From NCBI GenBank assembly GCA_030068145.1, contig JAPJBO010000122.1, forward strand, positions 299,245 to 363,244: a stretch of 64,000 nt of DNA, given 5' to 3'. This document shows positions 38,881 through 49,775 of the stretch, one piece after another. The notes under the pieces were generated by a model. That model saw only the letters and a program-made list of their open reading frames with translations, ran no database searches and had not been told where the DNA came from. The first letter of the stretch is position 1. Each line of letters opens with the position of its first letter. Source of the stretch: Diplonema papillatum (taxonomy: Eukaryota; Euglenozoa; Diplonemea; Diplonemida; Diplonemidae). The translations under genes were made by a program, and so were the position numbers.

Positions 38881-40030
38881 TGTTCGCTTTAAGACCGGTG
38901 GCCCAGTCATTTTTCAAAACTGCCTCTGGGCAGTTTTTTATTTCGAAGCATCTCAGGCGTGTGGCTTTTTTTACTAGTGTTCGTCTTCCAGGGGTTTCAG
39001 TGCAGGCAGCCACGTACACAATGGAGCTTACCTGCAGCCTGGATACGGCCGAGTCGCGAGCCCCCTCCACTCGATTCTCCAGTCGCTGAGTCAGCTTCGT
39101 CAGAATGGCGTAAGGAAAGAGTTCGAGGCATGACCCATCTGGGTTAACTGGACCAGGGTTCGTGCAAAATGCCGTCGATAGCTATTCGGTTATCCTTCGG
39201 CTGGCTGAGGCATTTGTGCTCTATCTGTGGTGGCTGGGTTGCTTCTGACTGCAGGATCCTTCCCCGAACAAAAAGATTTGCTCCAGTCGTTAGCTATCAT
39301 TATATGATAGCTGCTGGCTTTCCTTCTGGACATCGCGACATTTCTGGACAATTTCACCCGCCGCTGTGCAGCGCCCTCGTGCGAGGTCGACACTCCAACT
39401 GTATGTCGTGCGTGAACGTTGGCATTGAGTTCATCGAGCTCGGCTGAGCTGAAGGCTCGCACCGTCCACGCAACTTGTGGAGGCTACTGGGCGTGGTCCA
39501 TGCCAACCAAGTGGCCTGCTTCAGTATTTTCGGCGGTTTTCCTTCCCCTGGTCAGGGCGGTTCACTCCCCATGTTGAGTTTTTGTTCAGGTTTTCACTGG
39601 ATTTATTGGTCAAGCACCAGCTGGCACAGCCCTTTCTATGAATCAAAGCATCAAAGTGACCCAGGAAAAAGGTGCGGCTGGTCGTTGTCCACTTCATCAC
39701 ACGTTAGTACTGGCCGTTGTGCCAGCTGGATCTGCAGCATGTTAGCCGGCTCAGTGTCGTCGCTGGGTTTCGGCTCCGGACGATAATTAGGGCACATGTG
39801 CAGTGATTGGGTACACCACTGTGACACCAGGAAGAAAACACAGCCAGGTGGGAGGCAGGCAGGGCCTGCCCGGCTGCTCTGGCACGACAACACTGCTGGT
39901 CTTTTCTGACCCAAATATGACTGGTCAGCCGGTCTTTTTTGCCCCAAAAATGACCGGTCATAAATGACCGATCAGTTTTCAGCGATGGATTTTTTTAGTC
40001 ATAAATGACCGGCTTTTTTCTTAGCGCGAG
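38881..40030. other. Intergenic, no supported gene
   Basis: Contains a short 9-bp-arm hairpin at 39292-39312 (AGCTATCAT tat ATGATAGCT) and three or four ACCGGTCA-type repeats at about 39918-40012 (GACTGGTCAGCCGG, TGACCGGTCATAAATGACCG). No gene is recognised. Confidence 0.5.
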
Positions 40031-40034
40031 CACT

Positions 40035-40450
40035 GCTGGCAGTATAGACTGTCAGTTTAGACTGCATTTCAGAGTAAAAGTGTATTGTGTGTTGTTTGGG
40101 ACGATGTGCGTCAGTTTGTTGTCGTAGGACTTTTTTTAGACTGTTTCGAGCTTGAAGAGGTTTCTAGAGTTGAAGTTCGCTTGGGAATTCGGGGGGTTTA
40201 GACTCTCCGGGTGGCCTTCTTGTGGTGTCGTTCGGCAACCAACCGAGGTTGGCCGTGCCGGCTTTTCTTGGTATCCTTACCCTTTCGGGTGGCGGTGTTG
40301 TTCTCTCTTTTTCGAACGAGCGCCTGCTTCGCGGGAAACAATCGAGAGGAGCCCGCCGGCGGCGGCCGCGCGCACAGGTGGATGGCCAGCGCACGCTTCC
40401 CGTTGTCAGGGTCGCCGATCCCGTCGGCGCCGCCCGCAGCTGCTTCGTGG
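40035..40450 (-). pseudogene. Truncated copy 2 of the zinc-ribbon gene 5' end
   Basis: 40035-40365 is a near-identical duplicate of 38310-38640. 40366-40450 retains a smaller, more decayed piece of the coding region (CGCACAGGTGGATGGC, GTCGGCGCCGCCCGCAGCTG) with several deletions. Confidence 0.85.
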
Positions 40451-41146
40451 TGTCGGCGGTTTCTGCGTCCACGGGTTGCCGCAAGCTCTGGCAACGACGC
40501 TTGACCGCTCATCACCACCATCGACCAGTGCCTAATTATTTTCGTTCCCAGCCGCCCAGCGCGGGCACCGTCCACATTGCACTATGTTGCGCACAGCCGG
40601 ACGCCAAGCGTGCACGAAGGCGGAAACGGTTCTGAAAGGTGGGGGGACAATGTCGGTTTCCCGTTGTGTATGCACCGCGGGCCTCATTCCAAAGGAGGGA
40701 TTGTCGAGATATTCCATTCGAACGCGTTGCTTTTCGTCCTTTTACGAGCGGACCTGCTGTTCAACCCTACCAATCCCCGAGCCACGGATGATGGGCCCAG
40801 CCTGTGGATGTTCGTCGGTCTGAAACTTTGAGGAGCTGAAACGACACCACTCGTCAGTCAAATGGTCCTTTTTAATGGACTGCAGATGACGCGATACCCG
40901 CATATTACGTTCGTCTCCCCCTGGTCATGCTGTCGGGGTATGTCCGAATCAAGATGCGGTTTTTATACTGTTCCAAATCAAGAACCCACAGTCCAGATCC
41001 AAGTCTGAATGTAGGGACTTCCATTTGGCAGCCCTGGATGCCCAGAATGACTGTGTGTACTGTGGTGCCGCATCGACGTTGGCTATTGTGACTCAGCCGT
41101 GCAAGAGCCAGAGGCGGTCGTGTCACCCGCTGCCCACGGTAAATTT
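40451..41146. other. Intergenic, nothing recognised
   Basis: No gene or tandem repeat is recognised. Family H begins at its right edge. Confidence 0.5.
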
Positions 41147-41199
41147 GTTGCATTAGTGTGATTGTCAGGCCTTCGCCTACCCTGAGCAACGCACTATAC
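41147..41199 (+). repeat. Dispersed repeat family H, copy 2
   Basis: AATTTGTTGCATTAGTGTGA, CAGGCCTTCGCCTACCCTGA, GCAACGCACTA matches the minus strand of 15388-15450. The flanking CCGCTGCCCACGGTA occurs on both sides (about 41130 and 41203), like a short direct duplication. Confidence 0.8.
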
Positions 41200-41274
41200 A
41201 CCCGCTGCCCACGGTATGTCCTGTCCTTTGTTTATTTCGATCCTTATTGGAAACGAGGGATATGGCCTGTCCTT

Positions 41275-42018
41275 CCCGTCACGATCGTGGTGTCGCGTTC
41301 GGCAACGTCAACGTTGCCCCTCGAGTTCAAACCACTTCCCGTCACGATCGTGGTGTCGCGTTCGGCAATGTCAACGTTGCCCCTCGAGTTCAAACCACTT
41401 CCCGTCACGATCGTGGTGTCGCGTTCGGCAACGTCAACGTTGCCCCTCGAGTTCAAACCACTTCCCGTCACGATCGTGGTGTCGCGTTCGGCAATGTCAA
41501 CGTTGCCCCTCGAGTTCAAACCACTTCCCGTCACGATCGTGGTGTCGCGTTCGGCAACGTCAACGTTGCCCCTCGAGTTCAAACCACTTCCCGTCACGAT
41601 CGTGGTGTCGCGTTCGGCAACGTCAACGTTGCCCCTCGAGTTCAAACCACTTCCCGTCACGATCGTGGTGTCGCGTTCGGCAACGTCAACGTTGCCCCTC
41701 GAGTTCAAACCACTTCCCGTCACGATCGTGGTGTCGCGTTCGGCAACGTCAACGTTGCCCCTCGAGTTCCGTCACGATCGTGGTGTCGCGTTCGGCAATG
41801 TCAACGTTGCCCCTCGAGTTCAAACCACTTCCCGTCACGATCGTGGTGTCGCGTTCGGCAACGTCAACGTTGCCCCTCGAGTTCAAACCACTTCCCGTCA
41901 CGATCGTGGTGTCGCGTTCGGCAATGTCAACGTTGCCCCTCGAGTTCAAACCACTTCCCGTCACGATCGTGGTGTCGCGTTCGGCAATGTCAACGTTGCC
42001 CCTCGAGTTCAAACCACT
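41275..42018 (-). repeat. 63-bp minisatellite, 12 copies
   Basis: Unit CCCGTCACGATCGTGGTGTC, GCGTTCGGCAACGTCAACGT, TGCCCCTCGAGTTCAAACCA, CTT. Unit starts 41275, 41338, 41401, 41464, 41527, 41590, 41653, 41716, a shortened one near 41769, then 41831, 41894 and 41957. The only variable site among full units is GGCAACGTC against GGCAATGTC. Since 63 is a multiple of 3, five of the six frames give long spurious proteins. On the minus strand the first unit overlaps the last codons and stop of the ankyrin gene. Confidence 0.95.
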
Positions 42019-42910
42019 CCCGTACGGCTGGGGCGGCGATGTCCAAAGCTGTCCTTCCTTCCTTGTCTACAGTCAGCTGCGCATTCGCTTCGACCAGCTC
42101 CTTCACAATGTGCACGTGGTCGCGCCAGCTTGCAATCATGAGGGCCGTCCACCCCCGCACGTCCCGCACGTCGACCCGAGCCCGCGCCCGCAGCAGCTCC
42201 CGGAGGACCGGCAGCTGGCCGCTGTTGCTCGCGAACATGGCCGCCGTCCAGCCGGCGTCGGCTTGCGCGTCCACTCCCGCCCGCGCCTGCACCAGCTCTT
42301 GAACGACGCCCAAGTGCCCGTGGGCGCTTGCTTTAATGAGGGGCGTCCAACCGTGGGCTGCGCGGAAGTCCACGTCCGCCTCCGCCGCGATCAACGCGCG
42401 AACGACGCCCAACTGCCCCGAGACGCTGGCCCTCAAGAGGGCCGTCCACCCGCTGCCGTCTTCCGCGTCCACCCGCGCCTTTGCCGCGATCAGCTGCTGG
42501 ACGATGCCCAGGTGCCCTGCGGCGCAGGCCCACAGAAGAGGCGTCATGCCGTCGTCGGCTTGCAGGTCGGCCTCCGCCTTTGCCGCGATCAACTCTCGGA
42601 CGACGTCGGAGTGCCCCGCAGCGCTGGCCTTCAAGAGAGGCGTGCAACCACGCGCGTCTTGCGAGTCGACGCGCGCCTTGGCGTCGATCAACCGCTTCAC
42701 GACATGCAAGTGGCCCGCCTCCGCCGCCAGTGACAGAGGCAGCGTACCAGGTGCCAACGGATCGAAACTCGCCATTCCGCGCAAGTTCCCCTCCAAGCCG
42801 TCCCTCAGCAACTTGTAGTATACCCGGGCACTGTAAAGCAAAGACGCAATTCTGTCGCATTTCAAGCGCAGCGGGACAACAAGTTTGGCAGTACGATCTT
42901 CTATCGACAT
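41990..42910 (-). CDS. Ankyrin-repeat protein
   Basis: 306 residues from the Met at 42910 (MSIEDRTAKLVVPLRLKCDR). An upstream Met at 43009 gives a less natural leader, and MASFDPLAPG further in is a third choice. Seven consecutive ankyrin repeats follow from about residue 65, e.g. CTPLLKASAAGHSDVVRELI, WTALLRASVSGQLGVVRALI and WTALMIASWRDHVHIVKELV. The closing half-repeat is GRTALDIAAPAVREWFELEG. Ankyrin stacks are protein-binding scaffolds; no enzymatic domain is attached here. The frame stops in the first unit of the 63-bp minisatellite, so either the array grew from the 3' end of the gene or an intron donor lies there and the real C-terminus is elsewhere. Confidence 0.85.
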   Translation of the reverse strand: MSIEDRTAKLVVPLRLKCDRIASLLYSARVYYKLLRDGLEGNLRGMASFDPLAPGTLPLSLAAEAGHLHVVKRLIDAKARVDSQDARGCTPLLKASAAGHSDVVRELIAAKAEADLQADDGMTPLLWACAAGHLGIVQQLIAAKARVDAEDGSGWTALLRASVSGQLGVVRALIAAEADVDFRAAHGWTPLIKASAHGHLGVVQELVQARAGVDAQADAGWTAAMFASNSGQLPVLRELLRARARVDVRDVRGWTALMIASWRDHVHIVKELVEANAQLTVDKEGRTALDIAAPAVREWFELEGQR

Positions 42911-43009
42911 GCATCGGCCAGCCAATATTGATCTAAGCCAACACACGGGCCATGCAACTACCGTTCTGCAGCGCCGTTCAACAGTCAGCAAAAGGATGAA
43001 AGAGGGCAA

Positions 43010-44480
43010 TGGGTGAACGGGTGCTACAAGTATGTTCTAGTCCGATGTACAGCGCGAAACGCGCGTTGGGGAGCGAAAAGGGAAAGGACGCCGAGTACAC
43101 GAGAAGCAGACACACTCCGGACGCCTGTACACGAGAGTGAAGCCGGATTGGTATCCCCAGCGCAGGGTTACGATGCGTAGGAGCTGTGGACACGTGGCAC
43201 TTCGCATGACCTTCCTACGGTTTACTGTGTGGGAATTGGAGCAAAGCGCATGGCAGGGTGAGCACCTACCCGAACCAACCCCAGAAGAGCTTGGGTTGCG
43301 AGTAGACAGTCACTCCGGCGTTACCAATAGACCAAACCCAGCAGGATCAAAGAATGTCAGTCTCACCTTCCTCATTCCTTTTGCGGGGCCTGTGATACGA
43401 TTTGGGGTGGCGCCAGTGCACCGCAGCTGATACGCGTATCCGGCTGCGTATTCCTCCGGATGCGATTCGGATTCTGGCAAAGTGACCAACCCGTGTCCAC
43501 GGCGGGAGAAACTACCGCCCAAAAGTTTGCTTTCCGGTCGAAGTCATTGGTTCTTCACTTCTGCTGACACAGTAGTTGGAAACATGCCTGGTAAGCAAGC
43601 TAAGAAAACGAGAAAAGGGGTGGGGGGGGAAGGAAGATTGGTGGCTCGCACTACCGCGAGCCGTCCCGGGACGTTGACAATATTCGCTACAGGCCATTCG
43701 GTTAGAAACCGACAGCCGCGCTGCCGTTTCGCCAGACGGCAGGTTTACAGTCTTCAGGCAAGAAGGTGCGCACTGGGCATAACTGGTCATTAACAAAAAG
43801 CAAAGAGAACTCAAAAGAAGAAAGAGCTCGTGCGAGTGAGATTGTCACGCTGACGGGACTAAGCGGAAGGCTGGTTCGGTGTGCCTGAACTCTGGTCGAC
43901 AGTTAACCCTGCATAACGCTTGTCCGCGCGTGGGGGAACCTGAGGCTGCTGTGAGAACGGATGATTGGAGAGCATCAGGAAGCTGGGCATGCCTCGTGTC
44001 TCTCGGCGGTCAACGGCCAGAGTGGCATAGTGCCCCTAGCCTCAGTCAATTTCGCTGTCGGCACGGATCAGACCACAGACGCTGGCGCCTCGCATCACCA
44101 GCCCCAGCCCCAGCACCACCAGGGGGGGAATCTAGCGACACTTGTGCGTCCTGCGGCCTGGGGGACGTTGTGGTTGACCCTTCACGGATTGGGGACACAT
44201 TCGGAGAAAACTGCCAGAACCCGAGCTGGAGTTCGGACGCTGCGCCTCCAGGAAGACACGTCTAAAGAAATACATGTGTGCTGCTGCAATAGGATGTGTT
44301 GCGACACCTTTCCAAGGAGCTCGTGGTACCCCATTTTAGAGTCAGAAACCCGTTGAGCTTGTCCCGTGGTTTTTCCAGAAGGGTTTCTTCACCCTGGTCC
44401 CCTGCATCGTTTTGGGGGTTGAACAAAACGAACTCTCTTTTTTCGTTTTCATCATTCTTTGTCGGGCGGGCTCGTATCTT
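43010..44480. other. Intergenic, no supported gene
   Basis: About 43229-43275 shares GGAGCAAAGCGCATGGCAGG and flanks with 16844-16890. Nothing else is recognised. Confidence 0.5.
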
Positions 44481-47400
44481 TCAAGCGGGACGGCTGATCC
44501 TGCGTGCTGGCTGCACTCTGGTGTAGGACAGCGGCCCTGTGTCGTGCTCGATGTGCATGCGCAAGGGGAACTGGGCCTGCGCGGTGACGAGCTGGTGCTT
44601 CGGGGACATCAGGAAGTTGGGCATGTCCCGCTGCTGGGCGGTCGACGGCGTCGGGGTCTCGAAGCGCTCGGAGCCCCGGCGAATGGATGCCGAGCGGTCG
44701 CGGCCCGCGCCGCTGTAGGTGTGGCCGGCCCCGCCGTCGACGCTCGCGCCCCTGTCCCCACCTCCTGGGGGTAGGCGGGGGGGCGAGATTCGCGAGTTGT
44801 TGCGGACGCCCGAGCGCTGGGCGGAGGTTTGGTCGGGGGGGTAGTGGCCCAGGGTGGTCCCCGCGGGCGCGTCATGGCCCTGGCCTTCAGCGGCAAACTC
44901 GTCAAGCGCCGTCGAGTCTTGCAGGAACCTCTCGATCGCTGCGAGGCGCTGGCCGAGCTGCTCGACGGACTCCCGCTGCTGCTTGTCGGACGACTGCTTG
45001 TCGTCCATCATCAGCTTCTGCCCCTCGACGAGCGTGAGGACCGATTTTTCGAGCTCATACACCCTCGAGTCGATCCCCCCCGGCCCGCTCTCCTGCGAGT
45101 GCTTCATCCTCTGCACGTCGGACGCCACCGCGTACAGCTGCGCCGCCACCTCGTCGAGCTTCCCGTGCAGCGACAGCGACAGCAGCGGGTCCCCCCCGAC
45201 CCCCGCCGCGTCGTACCCGGGGTACCCCTGCCCGGGCTGCCTCTGGACCAGCGGGATGGTGGGTGCGGGATTCGCGCGTTTTTTCGACGACTTTTTCTTC
45301 GCCTTCCGCCCGGCACGGTGGCTGTCGGGGGTCGCTGGGGGGGGTTGGTTGAAGAACGGGGCAACGTCGTCAGCGGTGAGGCCGACCATGTCGCCGGGCT
45401 GCAGGGGCGGGCCGACGACGGGGATCATCACGCGGACGGGCGAGCCGCCGCCGGCGCGGAAGTTCGACAGGTCCTCGGGGTAGTACGACGCCGCCGGCGG
45501 GGCGAAGTCGCCAGCACCGCCGCGGGGGTAGTCGTACGGGTGGTGCGGGTCCAGGTGGCGGTCGAACGGCAGCGGGTTGGCGTGCTGCTGCATGTGCGAC
45601 TGGTGGGTCCGGTGCATTTTTTGGAGCTGCCGCTGGTGCCGCTCGAGCGCGGCCGGCGACGCCCGCCGCGGCTTCCCCGGGGTGTCGTCGGGCGGCGTGT
45701 CCTGGGACGGCTCGCCGGGCCAGTACTCGGATTTGTCGCGGAACTCGAACGGAGCGGGAGCCGGCGCAGGGTACCACTCTTCGGGGGTCGGGTCCTCATC
45801 GCGGCTGCGCCTGCTTGCCTGGCGTCCGGCGCGCGTCTTCGCCGGTTTCCCGCCTTGCCGGTCGTGGTGTTTTTCGTCGTCGCTTTCGGGTTGTTCTTCT
45901 TCGGGTTCTTCTTCTTCGGGTTCTTCTTCTTCGGGTTCTTCTTCTTCGTAGTCTTCGTCCTCTTCGCTTTCCTCTTCCTCTTCATCGTCGTCGTGCGCGT
46001 CCGCCTCTTCGCGCAGCCGCCGCTTCGCGCGGTTCGGTGCTGGTACTGCCCTGGCTGTCTTCCGCAACCCGTGCCGCGCCGCCTTCCGCGCCCTGGCGGG
46101 CGAATCGAGGGCCGCCTGGCGTCCGGTGGCCTGCGGCGCTCTCGGGTCCGGGCGCAGCAGCTGCCGCAGCCGGCGCGCCTCGCCGTCCGGAGGGTCCGCC
46201 GCCGGCTCTGCGCCCAGCGGCCGGCCGAACGGGAACCGCCGCTCGGCGGTGAGGATCGGTTTTTCCCCAGCGGCGGCCGAGAACCGGGCCGCCCTCGGCG
46301 CGAAGAACTCGCTGTCGCGGACGCCGGTGAACGCGGCGGTCGGCGGCGGGTGCACGCGCGGCGGCGACAGGGCCTTCGGCTCGGGGCCGCCGAACGGAGG
46401 GAGCCCGCCGTGCTGCTGGTAGGCCTCCGGGAGGATCCGCGAGATCGTCGGGAAGCTCCGGCCGAGCGGGCCGGGCAGCGCGTTTTGGTGGTCCTGGTAC
46501 CGGAAGAAGGTCGACCCCCGGCGGGGGGAGAACGACGGGGGGTACTTGTCCGGGTGGTCCATCCGGTACGTGAACGGGATGATCTTGTCCGGGGTGAAGC
46601 GCCAGTTGACCGGCTTCGCGAGCCAGAGCTTCTGGCTCGCCGTGTGCGGCGGGTCGTCGCGCGTGAGGACCTTGATCGGCGTGTGCGGCCTCAGGATGGC
46701 GAGCACCTTCGCCGCCGCGGACGGCGTGTTTTCGAGCAGTTTGTACAGCGCGTCGTGCTCGGTGCCTAGGCGGAACCCCAGCAGGCTTTCGGTCGGGTGC
46801 GTGAGGACTTCGGTCACGTCCTTCAGCGGGAAGCACCGCGAAATCTTCCCGTCCGACAGCCAGCAGTACACGGCCTCGTTCGTGATGAGCAGCACCCTGC
46901 GGTCCTTCCCGTTGTGCTTCCGCGCGATCGCCGCGAAGTGGATCACCGCACCCCCGCGCTTGCAGACCAGCGGCTTGATGCACTCGTACCCGTCGTGGTA
47001 CAACTCGTCCGGGTCGATCAACCGGAGCAGGCCGGCCTCGCGCCGCTCCGTCTCCATCGCCAGCGGGTCGAAAAACGCCCGGTAGTCCACCTCCCCGCCG
47101 ATGCCCCCCGCCACGCTGACCCCGTCTGAGCTCACCATCGACCCCCTCCGCGCCTTCCGCCCGAACGACTCGAACATCGACTCCCCTGCGCCGCCGCCCG
47201 CCTCCCGCGCCTCGAAGTCCGCCCCGTCGAAGCTCGCCTCGGTCCCCGCGCCCCCTCCCCCCGGCGACCCGTCCGCCGCCGCCGCCGCTTTGTTCGCCTT
47301 CGCGCGCGCCTGCACGCGCTCGAAGTACGTCATCTCGCCGTCGTCGTCGTCGGCACGCTTCGCGCGGCGGGCGATCTGCTTCGCCTCCGGCGACAGCAGC

Positions 47401-48383
47401 CGGCCGTAGAACCGCGCCTCGTCCTCGTCCTCCGCCCGCGGCAGCGCCGCGCCGCCGACCCCCGGCGACCTCGTGTGTTTTTTCCCCGGGTTGAGGCTGA
47501 AGGACCCTGCGAGGGAGCTCGGAGCCTCCCGCGGCGGCGCCGCCGGCGACGCAGCGACGTCCCGGGCACGCCGGGTTGACATCTCCTCGGGGCTGAGCCC
47601 CGCGGCGCTGGCCGCCACCCCTGAGGCAACCCCGCCCATGGGCACCTGTTTGTCGAGGAACGCCGGGGCCGGTCGCCTCGGGTGCCCGTCGCTGGCGTCC
47701 GACGCGGACGACGCGTCGGACAGCGACCGGTCGCCGTTCGACGTGTCGTCCCACGAGTACTCCGACTGCCCGGACACGCCCAGCCGGCCCTTCGTGTGGA
47801 TCTTCCGGTCGGCCCGCAGCCCCAGCAGCGTCCGGACCAGCCCCACCAGGTCGCTGCCGTCGCCCGGCGGGTTCCGCTCGTCGTACTCCTCCTGCGACAC
47901 CAGCACCTCCGCGCGCACCTCGTTTCGGTACCGGAACACCAGCACGGTCGTTTTTTCGGCCTGCACTGGCAGGACCTCGCCGAGCGCCGAAAACGGGATG
48001 ACGACGTCGCTCTCCTTCCTCCGGCCGTCCCTGAAGAGGACTGCCTTGTTCTTGAACACGACGAGAACGCGCAGCTGCCGGCCGTGTGCTGTGATGCGGG
48101 AGACCACACGGATGGCGAGGGCCCGCTCGATGTTGAAGTGCGGGTCCGCGGTTTGCACTGTCACAGGGAGGCCCTTCTTGCTCTGGAAGATGTCATTGAG
48201 CTCTGATATAGACCGGACGGGGCGGCTGTCGACGTACTGTATGAGCGTGCTGGGCACGATTCCCGCCTTGTACGCCGGGCTGCCGTAGGCCAGCCGCTTC
48301 ACGACGACCCCGCCGTCGCTGCTGTGCGCGGGCACGATGCCGCTGGCGCCATGGCGAGTGAGCACGATCGAGTACCGCGGCAT
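44481..48383 (-). CDS. Large PDZ and PH-like scaffold protein, 1300 residues
   Basis: A single uninterrupted GC-rich frame. Residues 1-80 form a PDZ-like domain (GGVVVKRLAYGSPAYKAGIV, then SRPVRSISELNDIF). About 85-185 looks like a PH-type sandwich (RQLRVLVVFKNKAVLFRDGR, VLVFRYRNEVRAEVLV). About 455-565 holds a second PH/TH1-like unit (GKDRRVLLITNEAVYCWLSD, FPLKDVTEVLTH, ending AAKVLAILRP). The long middle and C-terminal parts are low complexity: Ala/Ser/Pro-rich, with an acidic Glu/Pro repeat at about 800-834 (EEEEPEEEEPEEEQPESDDE) and His-rich patches. About 1070-1165 is a predicted coiled coil (KLDEVAAQLYAVASDVQRMK). No catalytic site. Such architecture fits a membrane- or cytoskeleton-associated scaffold. 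Domain calls are by eye and moderate; the gene call is strong. The last 15 or so residues could be read-through. Confidence 0.88.
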   Translation of the reverse strand: MPRYSIVLTRHGASGIVPAHSSDGGVVVKRLAYGSPAYKAGIVPSTLIQYVDSRPVRSISELNDIFQSKKGLPVTVQTADPHFNIERALAIRVVSRITAHGRQLRVLVVFKNKAVLFRDGRRKESDVVIPFSALGEVLPVQAEKTTVLVFRYRNEVRAEVLVSQEEYDERNPPGDGSDLVGLVRTLLGLRADRKIHTKGRLGVSGQSEYSWDDTSNGDRSLSDASSASDASDGHPRRPAPAFLDKQVPMGGVASGVAASAAGLSPEEMSTRRARDVAASPAAPPREAPSSLAGSFSLNPGKKHTRSPGVGGAALPRAEDEDEARFYGRLLSPEAKQIARRAKRADDDDGEMTYFERVQARAKANKAAAAADGSPGGGGAGTEASFDGADFEAREAGGGAGESMFESFGRKARRGSMVSSDGVSVAGGIGGEVDYRAFFDPLAMETERREAGLLRLIDPDELYHDGYECIKPLVCKRGGAVIHFAAIARKHNGKDRRVLLITNEAVYCWLSDGKISRCFPLKDVTEVLTHPTESLLGFRLGTEHDALYKLLENTPSAAAKVLAILRPHTPIKVLTRDDPPHTASQKLWLAKPVNWRFTPDKIIPFTYRMDHPDKYPPSFSPRRGSTFFRYQDHQNALPGPLGRSFPTISRILPEAYQQHGGLPPFGGPEPKALSPPRVHPPPTAAFTGVRDSEFFAPRAARFSAAAGEKPILTAERRFPFGRPLGAEPAADPPDGEARRLRQLLRPDPRAPQATGRQAALDSPARARKAARHGLRKTARAVPAPNRAKRRLREEADAHDDDEEEEESEEDEDYEEEEPEEEEPEEEEPEEEQPESDDEKHHDRQGGKPAKTRAGRQASRRSRDEDPTPEEWYPAPAPAPFEFRDKSEYWPGEPSQDTPPDDTPGKPRRASPAALERHQRQLQKMHRTHQSHMQQHANPLPFDRHLDPHHPYDYPRGGAGDFAPPAASYYPEDLSNFRAGGGSPVRVMIPVVGPPLQPGDMVGLTADDVAPFFNQPPPATPDSHRAGRKAKKKSSKKRANPAPTIPLVQRQPGQGYPGYDAAGVGGDPLLSLSLHGKLDEVAAQLYAVASDVQRMKHSQESGPGGIDSRVYELEKSVLTLVEGQKLMMDDKQSSDKQQRESVEQLGQRLAAIERFLQDSTALDEFAAEGQGHDAPAGTTLGHYPPDQTSAQRSGVRNNSRISPPRLPPGGGDRGASVDGGAGHTYSGAGRDRSASIRRGSERFETPTPSTAQQRDMPNFLMSPKHQLVTAQAQFPLRMHIEHDTGPLSYTRVQPARRISRPA

Positions 48384-49510
48384 TTACGCATCACTCCGTG
48401 GGGGTAAATCCCGCCGAACCCCCGCCCACTCCCACCCTGTGCTGTCACGGTTTCATAGAGGGGTTGGTGCACCACGAAAGTGGATAAGTGTTTTGGGTTG
48501 GAATGCGATAATCTGCATCGATAAGAGATGGATAAGAGAACTCCATACCGTCGGGGTTAAGTGGTAGTAGTAGGTTGAACTTGATGTGCAGCAACAATCT
48601 GTGACGATAGACTGCACAAGCCGCAATAGACTACCTCTTTTGCACGCGTCGTGTCATGCTTCGGTCGCTTCTTGCCCCGCGTACTGTTTGTCTCCGGTGC
48701 GCGCTTCACGTCCGCTGTGTAAGCTTAGTAGAGTAGTAAGTTTTAAATTGTAAGTTTATGTCACATGGGTCTGCCCTCCAGCGCTCCAGCGCCTTCGCAC
48801 CGTTGTGTTTTTTTTTTTTCTGTTTTTTCCAGGGGCTATTCTAATCCCCGAAATTCTGAAAAATCCCGGTTAAAAAATCTTTGATATGGCCAGAAAAAAA
48901 AATTTCCCGCGCTGCGCGTGGGAAGCATGGATTGCTGAAGCAAGCAGTGTCCCACACAGTAGTGTCATACGTTAGCACAGGGTCGACCACAGTGGCAGCA
49001 CCACTAAAACCAAATGCGGTGAGCGACATCTCTTTTAGTTTCAAAATCCTTTCAGGCCTGTGAGCTTCAGGATCCTCCAGTGACTGATTACTGGGTGTGA
49101 TGGAAAACACAATCTGGCTGCTGCTTCTCCACTTTGTTGTAGCCTTCACTTGTCAGTCCCAGTGGGCACTACGGCATGATGGCCTCAACGCCTTTCAACG
49201 AATCGAGGCAGGGCGAAGCTGCTCACGACAGGCGCCCCCCAACACGCTAATCCCAACGCCCAATAGATATTTCTGGACCAGGCTGTGTACACACAAAACA
49301 GCAACTACGACTCCAGGATCTGAGCCTGTAGCCTGGGTCCCTTGCCAAAAGGTTTTCACCAGAAATCCCTATGGTTAAAAAATCTTTCGAGACTGGAGGT
49401 CCTATGAACATGCAATGTGAATAGCCTCTATTCGAGCCAACCCCACTTTTAAAAGTGTATTGTTTTTGAACTAGATAATAGCGCGGAGCTGGCTTTTTCT
49501 CCCCCTGGGA
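48384..49510. other. Intergenic with repeat relics
   Basis: 48490-48530 (GGAATGCGATAATCTGCATC) and 48585-48650 (ATGTGCAGCAACAATCTGTG then GACTACCTCTT) are diverged relatives of the 105-bp unit at 17866-18462. A short direct repeat, GGTTAAAAAATCTTT, occurs at about 48869 and 49374. No gene is recognised. Confidence 0.5.
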
Positions 49511-49514
49511 AAAT

Positions 49515-49592
49515 GTATATGGGTGGCAGAGTGAGCGGGTGTCGGCCTTCAGGCCGGTGTGTCCGGGTTCAAACCCCGCCCATGACACTTTT
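49515..49592 (+). tRNA. tRNA-like sequence, probably degenerate or SINE-type
   Basis: Contains a box A-like TGGCAGAGTGAGCGGG (49524-49539) and a near-consensus box B, GGGTTCAAACCCC (49565-49577). The T-arm CGGG TTCAAAC CCCG is clean and the central arm CGGC CTTCAG GCCG has a 6-nt loop that contains TTC. TTTT at 49589-49592 would terminate pol III. The acceptor stem pairs only imperfectly (ATGGG with CCCAT is good; the outer pairs are not), and the anticodon loop is one base short. I therefore regard it as a tRNA relic or the head of a tRNA-derived element, not a confident functional tRNA. Confidence 0.4.
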
Positions 49593-49775
49593 CCGGTCGA
49601 AGATTATTTCGAGGTTTGCTGTCGTTTCGGGGCCTGATGTGCCCGAAATTTGCGTTTTCTGCGGAGTTTCTCAGCCCCCCGGAGAAATACCGGAGGGGGG
49701 GGCCCGGAGGGGGGGGCGGGAAAAGGCTGCCCCAGGGCGGCCCCCCCCCGTGCTGGGCCCCGGGTACGAGGCCAA

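Noticed and set aside
41216..42733. 505-codon and other long plus-strand frames through the minisatellite and ankyrin gene
   Set aside because: They are open only because the 63-bp unit is a multiple of three and because they are antisense to a GC-rich gene.
44829..46769. 646-codon plus-strand frame and a 590-codon minus frame within the PDZ gene
   Set aside because: GC-rich shadows of the 1300-codon frame; their compositions (Arg/Gly/Ala) match frame-shifted coding DNA.
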